Numbered from the stretch's first letter, positions 17,077 to 31,930 are shown. The stretch is DNA of 64,000 bases from Phanerodontia chrysosporium (GCA_001910725.1 MJGA01000002.1:372001-436000); one strand, 5' to 3'. Numbers and translations: made by a program. The notes: generated by a model from the letters alone, not told the origin.

Positions 17077-18799
17077 GGTCGCGCGTCGGAGATGATTGGG
17101 TCAACGTCGAGAGTGTTGCGTGTTGTAGCAACTGTGACCGCGGCAGGACCCCTGCGGCGAGTATTCAGCCGCGCACATGACTCGATGCGCTGTGAAGTGA
17201 CGAAGAGAATGACTTCATGGGCTCGCGGAGCGTGGCGCAGATGCCCCACGGGAGAAACGATGTCAGGAGTAACGGTGGGTGCACGTGCAAATGCATCATC
17301 AGTTGCGCCACGAAGCCTTTGACAAATCAGCTGCTCTAGACCTCCTGCAATCCGTGAAGCATGTGCGCCTAGCAGGGCTCCGAGTATGGGGATTAGGCCA
17401 TGAGGAACGGGCATGTAAAACCCTGAATGGATATCGATATATCCGTATCAAGGCGCTCAACAGTGTGCTTGAAGGGGCTGGCATCAGTGCGCCAGGTTGA
17501 CTCCCTATTGTTGCCGTACGTCTCGAGGTCCTCGCCACGGCCTCGCTCCTATAGTGAAAGAAGGTATAAGGTTTGATTTACCAAACATTGCCGTAATAGT
17601 ATTGCAGGGCCAAATCGTCTGCGTCAATTCGAGCGACGGTAGCATAGCCGACTTGCAATAAATGCAGATGGGGATATGTGGGAAGTGTAACGAGATTTCC
17701 TCACAGGCAGATGCGAACCATCGCTTTTAGTGCCCCAGAACGCCTAGCTCGTGAGGCTAAGGGTTTTGCTACAGACGCCGACCTGGTGCAAGAGATGCTA
17801 CTCTCGGTGTATTGAATCGTCCAGGGATAGAATACAGCGCCCAGGATCTGGAGGTTGCACGTAAAGAGCATCCCTTGAAGAGTGCGTATGCCCATACTGA
17901 AGCCGACAACAGCTGTCTGACAGTGGATGTAGGGCGGGACTTTGCCAGCTGCTTCAGGGAGAGTTATATCCCCCTTCACGAAACAGCGGACCCGTATACG
18001 GAGCTAGGAATCCGCAAACGGGTTTCGGTGCATCCCAAGCCCTGCACAAGCGGTCTGTCAATAGTAGGTGGTGTGACCAATTATGCACCGCCGCGGTGAC
18101 GACCGCACTGCCATAGACCATCGTGCGAGGCGACCACTCCGAGAACAGCCATCGTCCTAGAGACTGTTAATAAGTAGCTCAGCCTTAATCAGAGGGTCGT
18201 AAGAATTCCTGGTGAGGCCTCGATACGTAGGTCCTCGGGTGCTCTGTCACACGGCGATGGTATTGTCTTCCGGACAAGCACTGCACTGTGCTGACTCACC
18301 TTGAGTCTCATAGCTATGACTCGTATCCTGACACAGCTTGAGATAGTCCCAGTAAGAGTTGCACAGTCGATAGGTAAGCGCAGTAAGATGTACGCTAGCA
18401 ACATTCAAGGGCGATGAAAAGTCTCGGACTTTCCAGCGGGCGCCTAGTTACCAATTTTAGAAACAGGGACAAATAGTTGATTACAGTCTTGAGCTTGTCT
18501 ACGCATCGCCGCAGTGACCAAGCTTGTTCTGTACTTCCACCTCGCATACACCTCATCTCCAAACAACCGCTAGGTATGTCTCCCTCGTGCTCGTAAAAGA
18601 CAATGTGCTGACCGAGGCTGCAACTTGCGTCTGCTCCCCGTCTCTGTTCACCTGCACCCCGCGACGGCCTTCGTCTTTGCGGTTGCGCTCCTCCTGACGT
18701 CCCGACGACCTCGCGCGATCCCTGCGATCTCTCCTGATTGCTGTCGGCGACCTCGGCGCGGAACAGTCTTACCACCGCTTAGTTCCCACACGTATCGTC
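17077..18799. other. Intergenic, no gene seen
   Basis: Only short unconvincing frames. The final part presumably holds the promoter of the E2 gene. Confidence 0.5.
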
Positions 18800-19848
<1,049 letters not shown>

Positions 19849-20737
19849 CGTTGCTCTGCTCGTGTAGCTAGCGCTCCCAGCGTGCCGTTGGGGCTGTCGT
19901 GTTGGCTGTCGGAGGGGTGTTGGGGATTGAAGTGAACTTGACGGTGTACGATTTCCCTAGTTGTCTGCGTCTCGTGAACCCCAGTACAACTCAGCTTATC
20001 CTTCTCGTACCATGTTTTAATACACTATCGAAACCGAATGCAACTCTGGGACGATTTATATATGTCCATTGACGTGGGGTGAAACTTCCTGACAGTCCCG
20101 TCGCGGACCTTGTGCGCGGTGTCCATCCGCTCTTTATTGGGCACTCTGCATGCGTCCACCCGCGGTTTATGGAACTTCCCCCGTCTTTCCCGACACCTGC
20201 CGCTTAGTCTGTCATCGGACTTATGACTTTTTGCCATGTCCGCCGCTATGAGCGAACCCAGCTTTGCAACCTTGCCAGCTACGTGTAAGTTGCCAGTGGT
20301 CTTTAGAAGATTTTGCGATTTTCGAAAGCTTCCTCCTGCCCTCGCCTCCTCACCGTAAGTGCATGGCCACCATGCAATTTATCTCGTCACTAATAACGGT
20401 GGTTTTAGGGGACATTTTTTTTTGTCGTAGAGCATACCTGCAGCAGCCAGCTATTTTACGCAAATCTCTCGCCAAGCACCGCGCTTCGTGGTGATCTAGT
20501 GTACTGCATACCTTGTGCACGATTTGCTCCTGTGAGTCACCTTTGGCACCGCCGCTAAGTTGAGTAATCAGCGTTGCTCCTTATGTTTCCCCATTTGCAT
20601 TCGTAGTCTCGCTAGGTCTGCCTGAGGATCAATGCCATAAACACTGACTCGGAGCCAGGTTGAAGACGGTCCTGGATCTCCCATTGTTCACGCAAGCTCA
20701 TCCCAGCGTCCAACGAACCCAGACCACTACCACCTCC
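19849..20737. other. Intergenic, no gene seen
   Basis: Contains the E2 3' end and the kinase promoter. A run of nine T at about 20416 is the only local feature. Confidence 0.5.
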
Positions 20738-22395
20738 ATGACACTCGTCTCTGCGGACAACGAAAGAGTGGACAGCCTCGAAATGATTCCCATCGACATC
20801 GATCGCTATCCTGCGTTCCCCGGAGAGGTGCTAAAGTGCCGTTATGGTGTCCTCCGCAAGCTTGGGCATGGAAATCACGCAGACATATGGCTCATAGAAG
20901 ACAAGGCTTTCGCAGCGGCGGAGGGCGACAAGCCTGCGACAGGGTGAGCGTGTCTCCGCTGCAACAATCATGACTGATATAATTGATGGTTCGTGCAGCT
21001 TCGGGGTCAAGTACCTCGCCGTGAAGGTCCTGACCGCGGATGCGACCTTGCGCCACTCAACAGGGCAGGTGCGAGAAGCGCACTTCCTCGAGATGATTTG
21101 TGCGGAGGCGGAGAGAAGTCGTGGGGGCTACCTATCCTCCTCGACCACTTCACAGTTTCAGGCCCCGGCGGCCAGCACTTGTGCTTTGTTATGCACGTCT
21201 TCGGTGGCAGCATCAGTAAATTCAGGCGTATGGCCCCGAACAAGGCGCTGCCGCTACACATGGTCAAGAGCATCATACTGCAACTTCTGGACTGCCTCAA
21301 GCAGTTGCATAAAAAGGGATTATTCACGCCGGTCAGCATATGGATCTCTGCATTTCTCCTAGTTGCTGACATTCAGTCTAATTTATTGCAGGAATAAAAC
21401 CGGAGAATATCCTCATTAATTGTGTGAAGGGTGACGACGACGTTGAACAATATTTACAGGACCTCCAGAGATTGAGGGCTACTTTGAGCTCCCTGCCTCA
21501 GCTTCCCAGGCCGACCCTGCTGACACGGGCGGCATAGATCCACCTGACATATCTCAGCTGTCCCTTGACGACGCTGACACTAGTGCTGATAGCAATCAGG
21601 TGCAAAATGGCGTCGTACGGCACCCCTACCTTCGTGCGCAACCGTTGCCGTTGCCAATATCATGGGATAGCACCCCCAAGGACGCGGAGCTGCTCACAAT
21701 TACTCTAGTGGATTTCGGAAAGTGTGCGTAGTCTCTCGAGGCTGTGCACCGTGTGGACGTGCATGCTCACCGGCAACTTTATGTCCAGCCCAGCAAGCCG
21801 GCACCCAGCCTACACTCCGCTATTTCGCACCGTTGGCGTTGCGTTCGCCCGAGGAGATTCTAGGCTCCTATTTCGGCCCTAAGGTCGACATCTGGGCCGT
21901 CGGTTGCATAGTGCGCTTTTCCTTTTTGTCCCGCGCGTCGTGACAGCTGTTCCTGACAAGCACACTGGGACAGGCATTTGAGCTCCTGACGGGGCGCTGG
22001 CTGTTCCACCCCGAGGCCGGTGAGACCTGGAGCGTAGACGATGACCACCTGGCCAAGATGCTCGAGCTCACGGGCGACACGTTCTCACCGCAAATGCTGG
22101 ACTTCTCCCAGGACGCTGAGACGTTTTTCGATGAGGAAGGTATGTCTACATGGGCTCCCGGAATATGTGCACGGTGCTCAATGCCTTCTCGCGGACAGGT
22201 AATCTCCTTAGAATTGAGGAACTGTTTTACGTCCCACTTGAGCAAGCAATCTCCGTGTACAAGGTTCTCCCAGAGGATGCCGTCAAACCAGCCGCAGACT
22301 TCATCAGAGCTTGCCTCAAACTCGATCCACTTCAAAGGCCTGGTGCTAGTGAACTGGAGAAGCATCCGTGGCTCTCGAATGCATTTTCCTGCTAA
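20738..22395 (+). CDS. SRPK-like serine/threonine protein kinase, frame broken and catalytic Asp missing
   Basis: In order: glycine loop RKLGHGNHADIWL, lysine in YLAVKVLT, hinge region QHLCFVMHVFGG, catalytic loop, DFGK (21714-21722), a SPEEILGSYFGPKVDIWAVGC segment typical of the SRPK family, and a C-lobe ending HPWLSNAFSC. SRPK kinases phosphorylate SR-type splicing factors; fungi carry many divergent copies. Two one-base losses break the frame (in a G run near 21133 and near 21316), and the 21410-21460 junction is also out of frame without a very short intron. Across the intron before 21395 the catalytic loop reads HAGIKPEN instead of HxDIKPEN, so the essential Asp is Gly. The start at 20738 is the ATG closest to conserved sequence; an in-frame ATG at 20660 is possible. 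Confidence 0.65.
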
Positions 22396-22660
22396 ACTAG
22401 TGCCCCAGTTCTACACTATGTGTCTCTTGTTTATTTATTCCTCAGATTCCTCAGATGTACTGCAGTCTGAATAGGCGAACACCAGTACTTCCCGGACATA
22501 ACTTGCTTGTATTAGAGTAGTGTACAAACACCTCTCTGCAGCTTATTGCTACCGGATAGGGTTCTATATCGCCGGACGGATATATGGATATCCAATTTGA
22601 TACATTCTGGTGTACGACGCTAGCTATAGAAGTACAATTGATACCACGCAACAGCAGGGT

Positions 22661-24664
22661 TTAGTCTCTATCCACACGGGCAACCGCTTCCTCTGCTGCC
22701 TTCAACGCCTTTTGGAAACCATGCAGCAACTGCTCACGGTCCTCCATGCCCACACTCACACGAACGAGGCCCTCCTCGACGCCGTAGCCCGCAGCCCAGT
22801 CGAGCTCTAGGTAGTGACCGAGGATGGTGTATGGGCACGCCAGCGTGAAGTTGGTGCCGAGGCTTGGGCCCTTGAAGAACGGCATGGCGTCGAAGAACGC
22901 GCGGCTGGCCTGTGGGTGGTGGAATGTGACGGAGAAGAGGCCGCCGTACCCGCCGCCGGGAACACGGCATTTCTCGTAGTGCTCGGGCGTCGTGTACTTC
23001 GGGTAGTAGACCTCCTTGACAGTCTCCGGATGTGCACGGAGGAAGTCGCAGACGGCCTCGGTGTTGGCATCGATGACGCGCGCGCGCCGCCGGAAGTCAC
23101 GGAGTTGCGCTCCATATAAATGGCGTCTTGGCCAAAGTAGGAGTCTTCGTACGTTTGGGCAAGGTGTGCCTTCAACGCGTCGTAGTGGCGGCCCTTCGGA
23201 TTGAGGATGAGACTGAAGACACTCAGTGATGAGCTGGCACAAGAACAGGTATCGAGCTTACCTGCCACCCATGACATTTGCATCGCCGCTGAAAACCTTT
23301 GACAGGCTGCTGACCACCACATCGGCATATGGGAGCACCTCTACGTTGGCAAAATTGCCTAGAGTCTCGTCCACGACGATCAAGAAGTTGTACTTGTCTG
23401 CCAGGGCCCGCAGACGAGGAAGGTCGGCACATCGAAGCAGAGGGTTGGAAGGGAACTCGGTGAACAATGCCAAAGCTGGCGGAGCATTCGGATTCTCTTC
23501 ATGCTCCTTAGCAAGCAACACTTCGAGCTCGTCGATGTCCTTGTCCAAGCCGTGCCCAAAGAAGTGACATCCTGGACCCCACTTCTGCAGAACTTTAAGA
23601 GTGTCCGTGTATGGGAACCTAGTACATGGTCAGCATGAAATATATATATAGCCATTCAGTTACCCACCCGAAGCATATGCTCTTCGCAGAGGCATGGTGC
23701 CAAGAGCCAGCTGATGTGCGCTGAAGATAGCGGACATGCCAGTGGGGTACAAGAAGACGTCGTCTTCACTAACTTCTTTGACACCACGGGTACTGGGTCC
23801 GACTTCTGTGGACTGTTCGCCAGCCTGCGACCAATGATTGGGAGTGTCGTGAATGAGGACACCGGCAATACGTCTCCGCATGGCACGCTTGGCAAAGGCG
23901 GCTGCTTCGACAGGTAAGTTACGACCGTAACGCTCCTCAAGGTACGTCGTGTGGTCTGCATCGAATGTCTCGGTCATGGTTTCTGGAGGTGGAGACATGG
24001 TAGGGGGCGAGGACGAGACACTGGGACGCTTAGCATAGTGGCGGTTACTCGCACTACGCTTCGTGAACATCGGAGGAGGCGCAATCTGCGGAGAGCTCGG
24101 GTTCGACTCATCCGGCAGCATGGACAGGCAGTGTGCGGCGAGGCGGCTGGAGATGCCCAAGCCGGTGTGCTGCCAGAACTGCTTGGCAAGGGGGAATGCA
24201 TCGGCTGGGAAGAGCACGATGTGCAGTTCTACGCTAGTAGCTGTTGAAGCTGTAGCGTTCTCTGGAGATATGAGGAACTGCACAAGACGTACAGGGACAG
24301 CAGCGCCTTGTTGAGAAGACCGGTCCACCATGAAGTCTCGACATTTCTCTGCTATCTTACGTGTGGGAAACAGCATGGCTTGTTCGCCATTCACGCCGAA
24401 CTTTTGCTCGCAGATGCGAGCGAGCTGTGGAAAGCGTCAATTGAGGGCAAGCGCAATAAGATGCAGACAGCGCACCTTGCGGACGCTGAGGTGGATGAAA
24501 AATCGCGGATATCCAGAGACCATAGCGTCTACAACCCGCTTATCACCCTCTTCGTATCCGACGTTATCCTCCCATGTCGGGAGAGAGACGGAGATTGCGT
24601 GCGCCTCGAGTGCGGGGACGGCGGCACCGAGAGCGATCTGCTCTTGAATGGCGACACAGCTCAT
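22661..24664 (-). CDS. STR2: Cystathionine gamma-synthase (fungal STR2/met-7 type)
   Basis: Exons 24476-24664, 23664-24424, 23262-23618 and 22661-23212, with introns of 51, 45 and 49 bases. The enzyme is PLP-dependent and condenses cysteine with an activated homoserine ester to cystathionine. Seen: [19 protein letters not shown] and the N-terminal fungal extension, [36 protein letters not shown], the PLP lysine in SSLSKVFSG, and C-terminal [17 protein letters not shown]. The order and length fit the long fungal enzymes. One base is missing near 23099-23103 (after MERNS, before DFRRR), which breaks the frame; it is a single C/G loss and probably a sequence error. Divergent from NMD3. Confidence 0.88.
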
Positions 24665-25029
24665 GTTGGGTGCTGCAAACGGGTCCAAATATTTGATGTG
24701 TGCCTCTGTGGGTCAAAGTGGGTCACTCGAAAGGTGCAGAGGACGAGGGTGCTGACACTTGGCAGCGTGGTGGGAACAGCGAAGAGGCACCAAATGCCTT
24801 CGCCCGCTCGCTCATCCGTGACTCAGTCTGTTTCCGAATACGGTAATGATGAGATTGTGCCCAGCGCTCGGATAAGATAAACCGACGCTCAATAATTCTG
24901 CTCACTAATTCACGGCCTGCAATCTTCTCTTCATACCCATACATCTTGCCCCTCCCTCCCCTCTTCAAACTGTGAGATTAGGCCTCAAGTACATATTTTA
25001 ACGTCTCTCACGCCTATTTCGCAGAAAAT
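24665..25029. promoter_or_regulatory. Shared upstream region of cystathionine gamma-synthase and NMD3
   Basis: About 365 bases between two divergent start codons. It must hold both promoters; no clear TATA box. Confidence 0.5.
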
Positions 25030-26798
25030 ATGGAGTTTACTCCAGGTCCAGCCATCCACAGGGTGCTTTGCGCGGACTGTGGTACACCCATCGTCCCAAA
25101 CTCAGCAAACCTTTGCGTAGCATGTCTGAGGAATACGGTGGATATTACGGAGGGTATTCCAAAGCAAGGTGCGTCAGGTGCTTCCTCAATCTGTTCTCAA
25201 ACGCTCATATCCTTCAGCCTCTGTCTCATTCTGTAGGAATTGTGAACGCTTCCTCTCCCCGCCAGGGAGCTGGACGCTTGCACGGCCAGAGTCTCAGGAA
25301 CTCTTGGCAATCTGCTTGAAGAAGCTCAAGGGTCTTAACAAAGTTCGGCTGACCGATGCGCATTTCATCTGGACGGAACCGCACTCGAAGCGTCTCCGTG
25401 TCTCTCTTACCATACAAAAAGAAGTCCTGACGGCGACAATTCTCGAGCAAGTATTTGAGATAGAATACCTCGTACAGCACGGACAGTGCCCAGACTGCGC
25501 AAAGCTCGCCGCCAAGAACACTTGGAAAGCTCTCGTGCAAGTCCGCCAGAAAGTGCCACACAAGCGGACTTTCCTCTTCTTGGAGCAGCTTATTCTCAAA
25601 CACGGTGCACAGAAGGACACCATCTCTGTTAAGGAGGTTCGGGACGGACTGGACTTCTTTTACAGCTCCAGAAGTCACGCGCTGAAGATGGTCGAATTCT
25701 TGAGTAGTGTCGTACCAATCAGGTAAGCAGAGATTGTCCCAGTCTAGCTGGTCTAGGATTAACGTGCATGCCAGGTCAAAAGCCTCGGAGCAGCTGTTGT
25801 CTTCCGATACCCACTCTAATACTGCGAACTTCAAATACACCTACTCCGTGGAAATTATCCCAATATGTAAGGACGACCTCGTCTGCATACCCTTAAAGCT
25901 GGCGAAGCAGATGGCAAACATCAACCCGCTTACTCTATGCTCGCGCGTCGGCAACACTCTGCACCTCCTCGACCCTTCCACCTTGCAGTCGTGTGAAATC
26001 ACTGCGCCGATATACTGGCGGGCGCCCTTCGAGTCTCTCGCTAGCGTAACTGACCTCGTCGAGTTCACCGTTTTGGACATTGAGCCATCTGGTAACTCGC
26101 GAGGGAAGCACGTTGCCGCAGACGCTCAAGTTGCGCTCTCCGGAGCGTTCAAGTCATCACATCCCCACGGCGAGGATGACAGCATGATGGACTACGAGAA
26201 TTCCTCGCTCGCGAACCAGATTTTCCACACGCGGACACACCTGGGCGGTATCCTCCAGCCGGGCGACACCGCGATGGGCTACTTCCTGAGCAACTCGAAC
26301 TTCAACTCGGACGACTTCGCGTCGCTGCCGTCTCACCGCGTGCCGGACGTCATCCTTGTGAAGAAGTCGTATCCAAACCGGCGGAAGAAGAACAAGACGC
26401 GCGCCTGGAAGCTGCGCAGTATCGCGAAGGAGGCTGGCGAGGAGGGCGAGACGGGCGGCGCGCGCGGCGTTGTTGGGCGGATGGGCGGCCGCGACCAAAA
26501 GAAGGTCGAGGAGGACTACGAGCTCTTCTTGCGCGAGCTCGAGGAGGACGAGGAGATGCGTGGCGCGGTCAACCTCTACCGCGCGAAGAACGAGAAGCCC
26601 GGCGCGGGCTCAGGCCTTGCGGGCGGCAAGACGCGGCGGAAGCAGCAGTACGAGATGGACGTCGACGAGGGCGCGCCAGAACCCGTCGCCGCCACAGACG
26701 AGGAGGACGTGGAGGAGGAGGCGGACTTCCCCGAAGTCAAGCTGGACGAGTTGTTAGAAGACTTCGACGAGATGACCCTCGAGGAGCCGCAGGAGTAG
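25030..26798 (+). CDS. NMD3: 60S ribosomal export adapter NMD3
   Basis: Exons 25030-25168, 25218-25722 and 25775-26798 (555 aa, frame intact). NMD3 binds the nascent large ribosomal subunit and bridges it to the CRM1 exportin. Zinc-binding cysteines: CADCGTPI, CVACLRN, CRNCERFL and CPDCAKL. Typical blocks: RPESQELLAICLKKLKGLNK, DAHFIWTEPHSKRLRVSLT and the basic nuclear-import stretch YPNRRKKNKTRAWKLRSI. The acidic C-terminus with spaced leucines (VKLDELLEDFDEMTLEE) looks like the expected nuclear export signal. The second exon is chosen from 25218 because it restores ASVSFCRNC; the nearer AG would break the zinc site. Confidence 0.95.
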
Positions 26799-27276
26799 AT
26801 TCTTCTCTAGATGCATGTATCGGTAGCTTCATAACCTGTACTCTTCACACTTGTGTCGCTATTATTCATTGGGCTTGGCTACAGTGCCCCTTGTGTTGTT
26901 GATCATCTCGAAACCTGATAACAGGGAATGACTCGTCACGCACAAGTGGTGCCTCGGACCCGCAATTCTCGTACATCATGAGCGCGAAGTGACTAGTTGG
27001 TGATCTTGGCTCCGGTGCTCACGGGCGCTATTCACCCTGAGCAACAACTTGTCGGTCGAAAACCGGACTCCAACACCGACGCGATGTACACCTTGTGTTC
27101 TGGATGTGTACATCTCTGGTTTGCTCTCTTGTGAGACATTATGGTGTGAATAGCTGATCTGCAGACGAATTTAGCCATGCAGCTCCTCGCCTGGGCGCTG
27201 CGGTGGGCGCGGAGCGACCGTTCGCGTATTCGTCGCAGCTCATGGACGTACCCGTCACTTCTGATTTAGCGCAAAC
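26799..27276. other. Intergenic, no gene seen
   Basis: NMD3 3' end and upstream region of the EF-hand/ZZ gene. Confidence 0.5.
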
Positions 27277-30200
27277 ATGAGTTTCAGGGCCGCACTAAAT
27301 GTCGCCTCGGATCGCCCTTCTCTTGAATCGATTTCTCTTGACGCTAACACTGGTGAGTCGCTCGGTTTTCGAGGACCGAGGATACCCACATATATCAGCC
27401 GCGCGGACAGCGCGCTGGGCCCCCATCCTCCCCTTCAGCTCGATATGCACCAGTCGGGATCATCTGATCTCGACGAGACCATTCGTGGTGCTGCAACAGC
27501 CCTCAATACAGGGCCGGTGCGTCAAGAAAGCAGTGGTGAAAAAATCCTCGACAAAGCTGGTACGATCTATGCCTTTAATACCTCTTCAAAGCAGCTCATT
27601 CAGCTTTTCTCGTGCAGACAACGTGTACGATGCGGTCTCGGGATTAACAAGCAATGGTTATGTCACTGCGACCAGCGATGTCGTTTCGGCCGGAATGGCG
27701 CTGCTCCAGCCAGAGCTGGACAACTTCAAGAGCAATTGCGACATTCTCATGAAGACGTTGGACGCTGTAGCCAAAGTACACCCAGTCGTCACTGGTAAGA
27801 TCGTTGATCACGTTCCCATGAGGTACTGACCCCGTTCTAGTCGCTGTTCTGGCGTTTAAGACCGCAGTCACCTTCGAGATGACGCGCAGACAAAACGACA
27901 AGCGGATTGTCGCCCTGCATGTGAGCATGCTGGACCTGATGGCGGTCATTGGGCTGTGAGTGCAAAGTCTTGGCCGGCGCCGCAGTACCTGATTCGCGCC
28001 CCGCAGTCTGCGCGGCCTGGCGAAAGACGACCGTGGCTCCGACGGCGTTGCAATCGGAGATCGGCTGCGCGATAGGATGCAGGCGATTGCAAAGGATATC
28101 GAGACGTGCGCGGCGACCTGCGACAGTTTCCAAAAGAAGAAGCTCATCGGTATGCCCTCCCCTGGCCCGCATACAACTCTGTCGCTGATGTGTTGACTAG
28201 TCAAGGTTTTCAAGAGTATTGCCTGGGAGGGCAAGCTCGAGGCGTTTGCAACTGCATTTGACGGTCACAAGGATGCTCTCCACAAAGACCTAGCAATGCA
28301 CACAGCATTGGGCATTGAACGTGCCAACGAGACGCTCTCTACGGTGGATGTGGTCGTGAAGTCGAGCAAGGAGAAGCTCGACATGATTCTGCTCTTCCAG
28401 CAGCTCCGTTCTCCCGATGAACGCGAGCTGTGGAAGTTCATCGAAAGCAAGGGTGGACCGGATAAGTTCCTCCAGGACGACACGCTGATGAACGAGCTCA
28501 TTGCACGCACTGAGAAGAATACCGCCGACGAGCTTTCGTCCGTGAACGAGGTTAAGTATGATGTCCGCAAGGACCTCGCGGATATCATCAAGGAAAATCT
28601 TGAAGTGTCAGAGAACAAGTTTCGAGCTTTGCAGGTCAATATTCAGGCGCAAATGGAACAGACGGTCAGGCGCGAAGGCGATCGTATCATTGGCACTCTG
28701 CTCTCCGGTCCGCAGGATAGGATCATCGACCCGGTAAGCAAAATAACCGCTCTGCACGCAATTGTACTCTAACACGGCTGCAGAACGTCTGGGAGATATG
28801 GCATGAGATGGTAAGCAACCGTGCATTCGGCCTTCTCAGAGGGCGTGCCGCTGACACGCCTCCAGGGGTGGAAGGGCAGCGCCAAAGCGCGGCATCTCGT
28901 CATGGCGCTGCGGGAGTTTTACGCGGAGCGCTACTTTGATGCAGCCAGCGAAGGCGTGATAACGCTCTCCGCCCCTCAGGGCACCAGATTCACGCCAGTG
29001 TCACCGCTCTGGACGGGCACCGCCTTCCAGCAGCGCCGCAAGGCTGTCGGTGTCCGCCCAGAAGACCGCTGGACGTTGGACTACATCACGATCTTGCGCA
29101 TCCAGCCGCTTCTAGAGGCGTTCGATGATGATGCGTCGAGTTTCGTGACTGTCAGTGAGGTCAATGCATTCACGCAGGCAAGACCCAGGGATTGGAGGTA
29201 TGGGTTGTCACACACATGCCGTAAATCACAGCTGAGTCAGACGTCTAGTCTCCCGCATTGGATGGCTTACTGGACGGTTGGTGCGTTGTCATGTTCGTCT
29301 GGGAACTCGACACTCATGACCACGCGTAGGCTACCCGCTGTCGATGAAGTACTACCACGACCGGATCCAGCGGGTTGTCAGCCGCATCACCGAACTATCT
29401 GGCGAGATGCTGCCCGTCAACAGGGCGATCTACGACAGGTTCCAGGGCTCGGGCATCCTGGGCAACTTCGAGCTCATACTGGCTGCAGCCTACAAGGCCG
29501 AAGACCACATCGCATGGGACCCCCAACTCTTCGACAAGTTCAAGAGTTATGTCATCACTGAGGAGAAACGCATGAAGGAGACTCTCGAGACAATCAAATA
29601 CAGGATCGATGCACCTACCACGCTTACACTGTTATTGGGGTCAGGGCGGCTCGAGAAGGTACTAAGCTTCCTCTGATGGTTCTACGATGAGACTGAGCTT
29701 TCTACAGCATTTACTGCCTCTCATGTACCTGATGTACCATCGGTATCTCGAGCTGCTGACCGTAGGACGCACAGTTGCGCTCCACAGGGACGAGGTGCTC
29801 GAAATGCTCCACTCCTCGCAAATGATTAAACAGGCCATGAAGGCTCGGCTTGAAAATGTGAAGGGTACGGCCTCGCATTAAATGGTCATGTCGTCCTTCT
29901 GACCGTCCTGCAGCCATGTGTATAATTCAGAACATGAACATCAGCGATCACCTCAAAAAGTTTGCATTTGGCCTGGTGGGTCTCTCGAGCAGGGATCGGG
30001 GTCGCACGACTGACCTCATAACTTTGCGACAGTACTACTACGTAGAATTCCCGAAGGACTGGGTTGAGACTGCCTACTACAAATTCTACTACCAAGGTGA
30101 CTCTGGCGAAGAGCGTACCCTGGCCGTCACCGAGGACGAGCCGATCGAAACCGACCCCGACAAGGTTCTGTTGAAGGGTCGGCAGGAGGACGGAGTCGAC

Positions 30201-31930
30201 TTGTCGGAGTACGAAGAGCTGTTTGAACCCCGCCCATATGTGCACCTGCGCCCAATTCGTCGGCCCTGTGGCATTGCTGCTGGCGCGGTTACTACATGTC
30301 CGACGCCCTGTCCTGGGCTCCTATGTTCAGCGGGCACCTGGACATTGATATACCGTCTACAGACGGCACATTCTCAGGGCGCGGCGTGGACTCCTTCGCG
30401 ACATTCTCCATCTTCGGCAAGCGTGTCGGTCGGCAGGTCGCCTTCACGAAGACGCACGACGGCGACGGCGACTCCGACAGCGTCAAAAAGCAGTTCACTT
30501 GGGAAGGGACCCTGAACGAGCATGAAAATGAGCTCAACGGTAGGTATTGCTATGGTCGGCCTGTGGACGAGAACACAGTGTTCCCCGTGATCGGTGCGCA
30601 GTCTGGCATGGGCTCTTTCAAGCTGAAGCGGCGTCCGCTATACTACTACCTTCACCGTCCGCCAGACGCGGCGTTCGACTACAACAAGGCCCGTGCGCTC
30701 TGGCGATACGCTCTCAACTCGGTGCAGCACGCCGTGCGCGCGCAAGGGCGCCGTTTTCCGTGGGATTTTGTACAGGACCGACGCGATCGGCGCGCCAAGT
30801 ATGTCGAACGATACATGCAACTCGACGAGCTGAACGGGAGCTGGAAGGACCTGCGCGTACGGGACTGGATTGACGCGGATCAAGCCAAGGAAATGCTGAA
30901 GATCGAGATGACTGCGACTGTCGCCGATATCGTGTACTATCGCTCGCTTGCGCGGTGCATAATGCTCCGAGAGGTTATCCATGCGTGAGCACTCATTTAT
31001 TTCTCTGTCACCTGCGAGGCTCAAAGGCGTACTTGTAGTGGCGTGTACTGCTTCGTGTGCTGTCGCGCAGAGGGCTTCCCCGGCACGCGTATCACCTGTC
31101 TGCAATGCACTTCAACAAGCTTTGGCGTCGAGGGAGCCACCGTCGATCTCTGCGCAGAGCATACATTCACCGACTACGTGCACGAGGACGAGGAAAACAT
31201 CCATAGGAGTGACCACAGACTGATTCAAGTTCGGAAGTCCGTCTCGCAGCGGCTGATGCACAAGCTTGTAGAAAGAGGCAATAACCAGGTGCAGCTCATG
31301 GACTCGTTCCCAACACACCGTGACGAATACGGTATGTATCGCCGGTGTTACTCACAGGACGACCTGACTGAGATTTTGTACGCAGATGGATGTGTCACGC
31401 ACCCAACGTGCTTGCGGTGTAAGCAGATACCGTCTCAGCCCTACTGGTATTGTCTGGAATGTAGTGGTGGGTCTCCTCGGAGCTCTGTTCGCTGATGTTG
31501 CTGACATTGCGGAACAGGCGAGAGCGAGACGTATATATGTATACTCTGTAACCTCAAAGACGAGGCCGAACGGCTATCTCGCTTCGCTAGTCGGGAAGAT
31601 TACCGCCCTGCTGCGGCCGCGGCCACTCGCGGCCACAAGTGGACTCACTCGATGATTTTGTGGCTCCCCCGTATCCAGGAAGACGAAACGCTCTCAGTAG
31701 AGGACCGGTTGTCCACTCTCGAGCAGAATATGCGGGATCTTGAAGAGACGATCAAAACCCGTGACGAATCCCTGCACAAGAGGATAGAAGGTCTGGAGAA
31801 GATGGTTATGCAACTCGTCACGCAACTCTTGGGCTCAAACGCCCCGAGTCCCAGTCCAGCGGGAGCAACGGAAGACTCGACTACTGACTCGGAAGGCTCT
31901 GCAGAAGATACAGATGGCGTATCAGAGTAG
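27277..31930 (+). CDS. Large EF-hand and ZZ-type zinc finger protein, fungal family of unknown role
   Basis: A many-exon gene (short introns throughout). The N-terminal part is helical (NVYDAVSGLTSNGYVTATSD, later KVFKSIAWEGKLEAF). The middle has RWTLDYITILRIQPLLEAF followed by an EF-hand loop DDDASSFVTVSE with acidic residues at loop places 1, 3 and 12 (about 29122-29160). Then come WMAYWTVG and YPLSMKYYHDRI. The C-terminal region has a cysteine-rich ZZ-like finger (CFVCCRAEG, CLQC, CAEHTF; about 31045-31170), a second Cys cluster (CLRCKQIP, YWYCLEC) and a coiled coil before an acidic end. I recognise it as a family common in agaricomycetes; calcium and protein binding are likely, the task is unknown. 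The frame slips by one base near 30250, before RGYYMSDALSWAPMFSG. Exon borders were not all resolved. Confidence 0.75.

Noticed and set aside
22661..24664. Calling the cystathionine gamma-synthase a pseudogene
   Set aside because: Only one missing base in an otherwise clean gene, in line with the same flaw in many neighbours.
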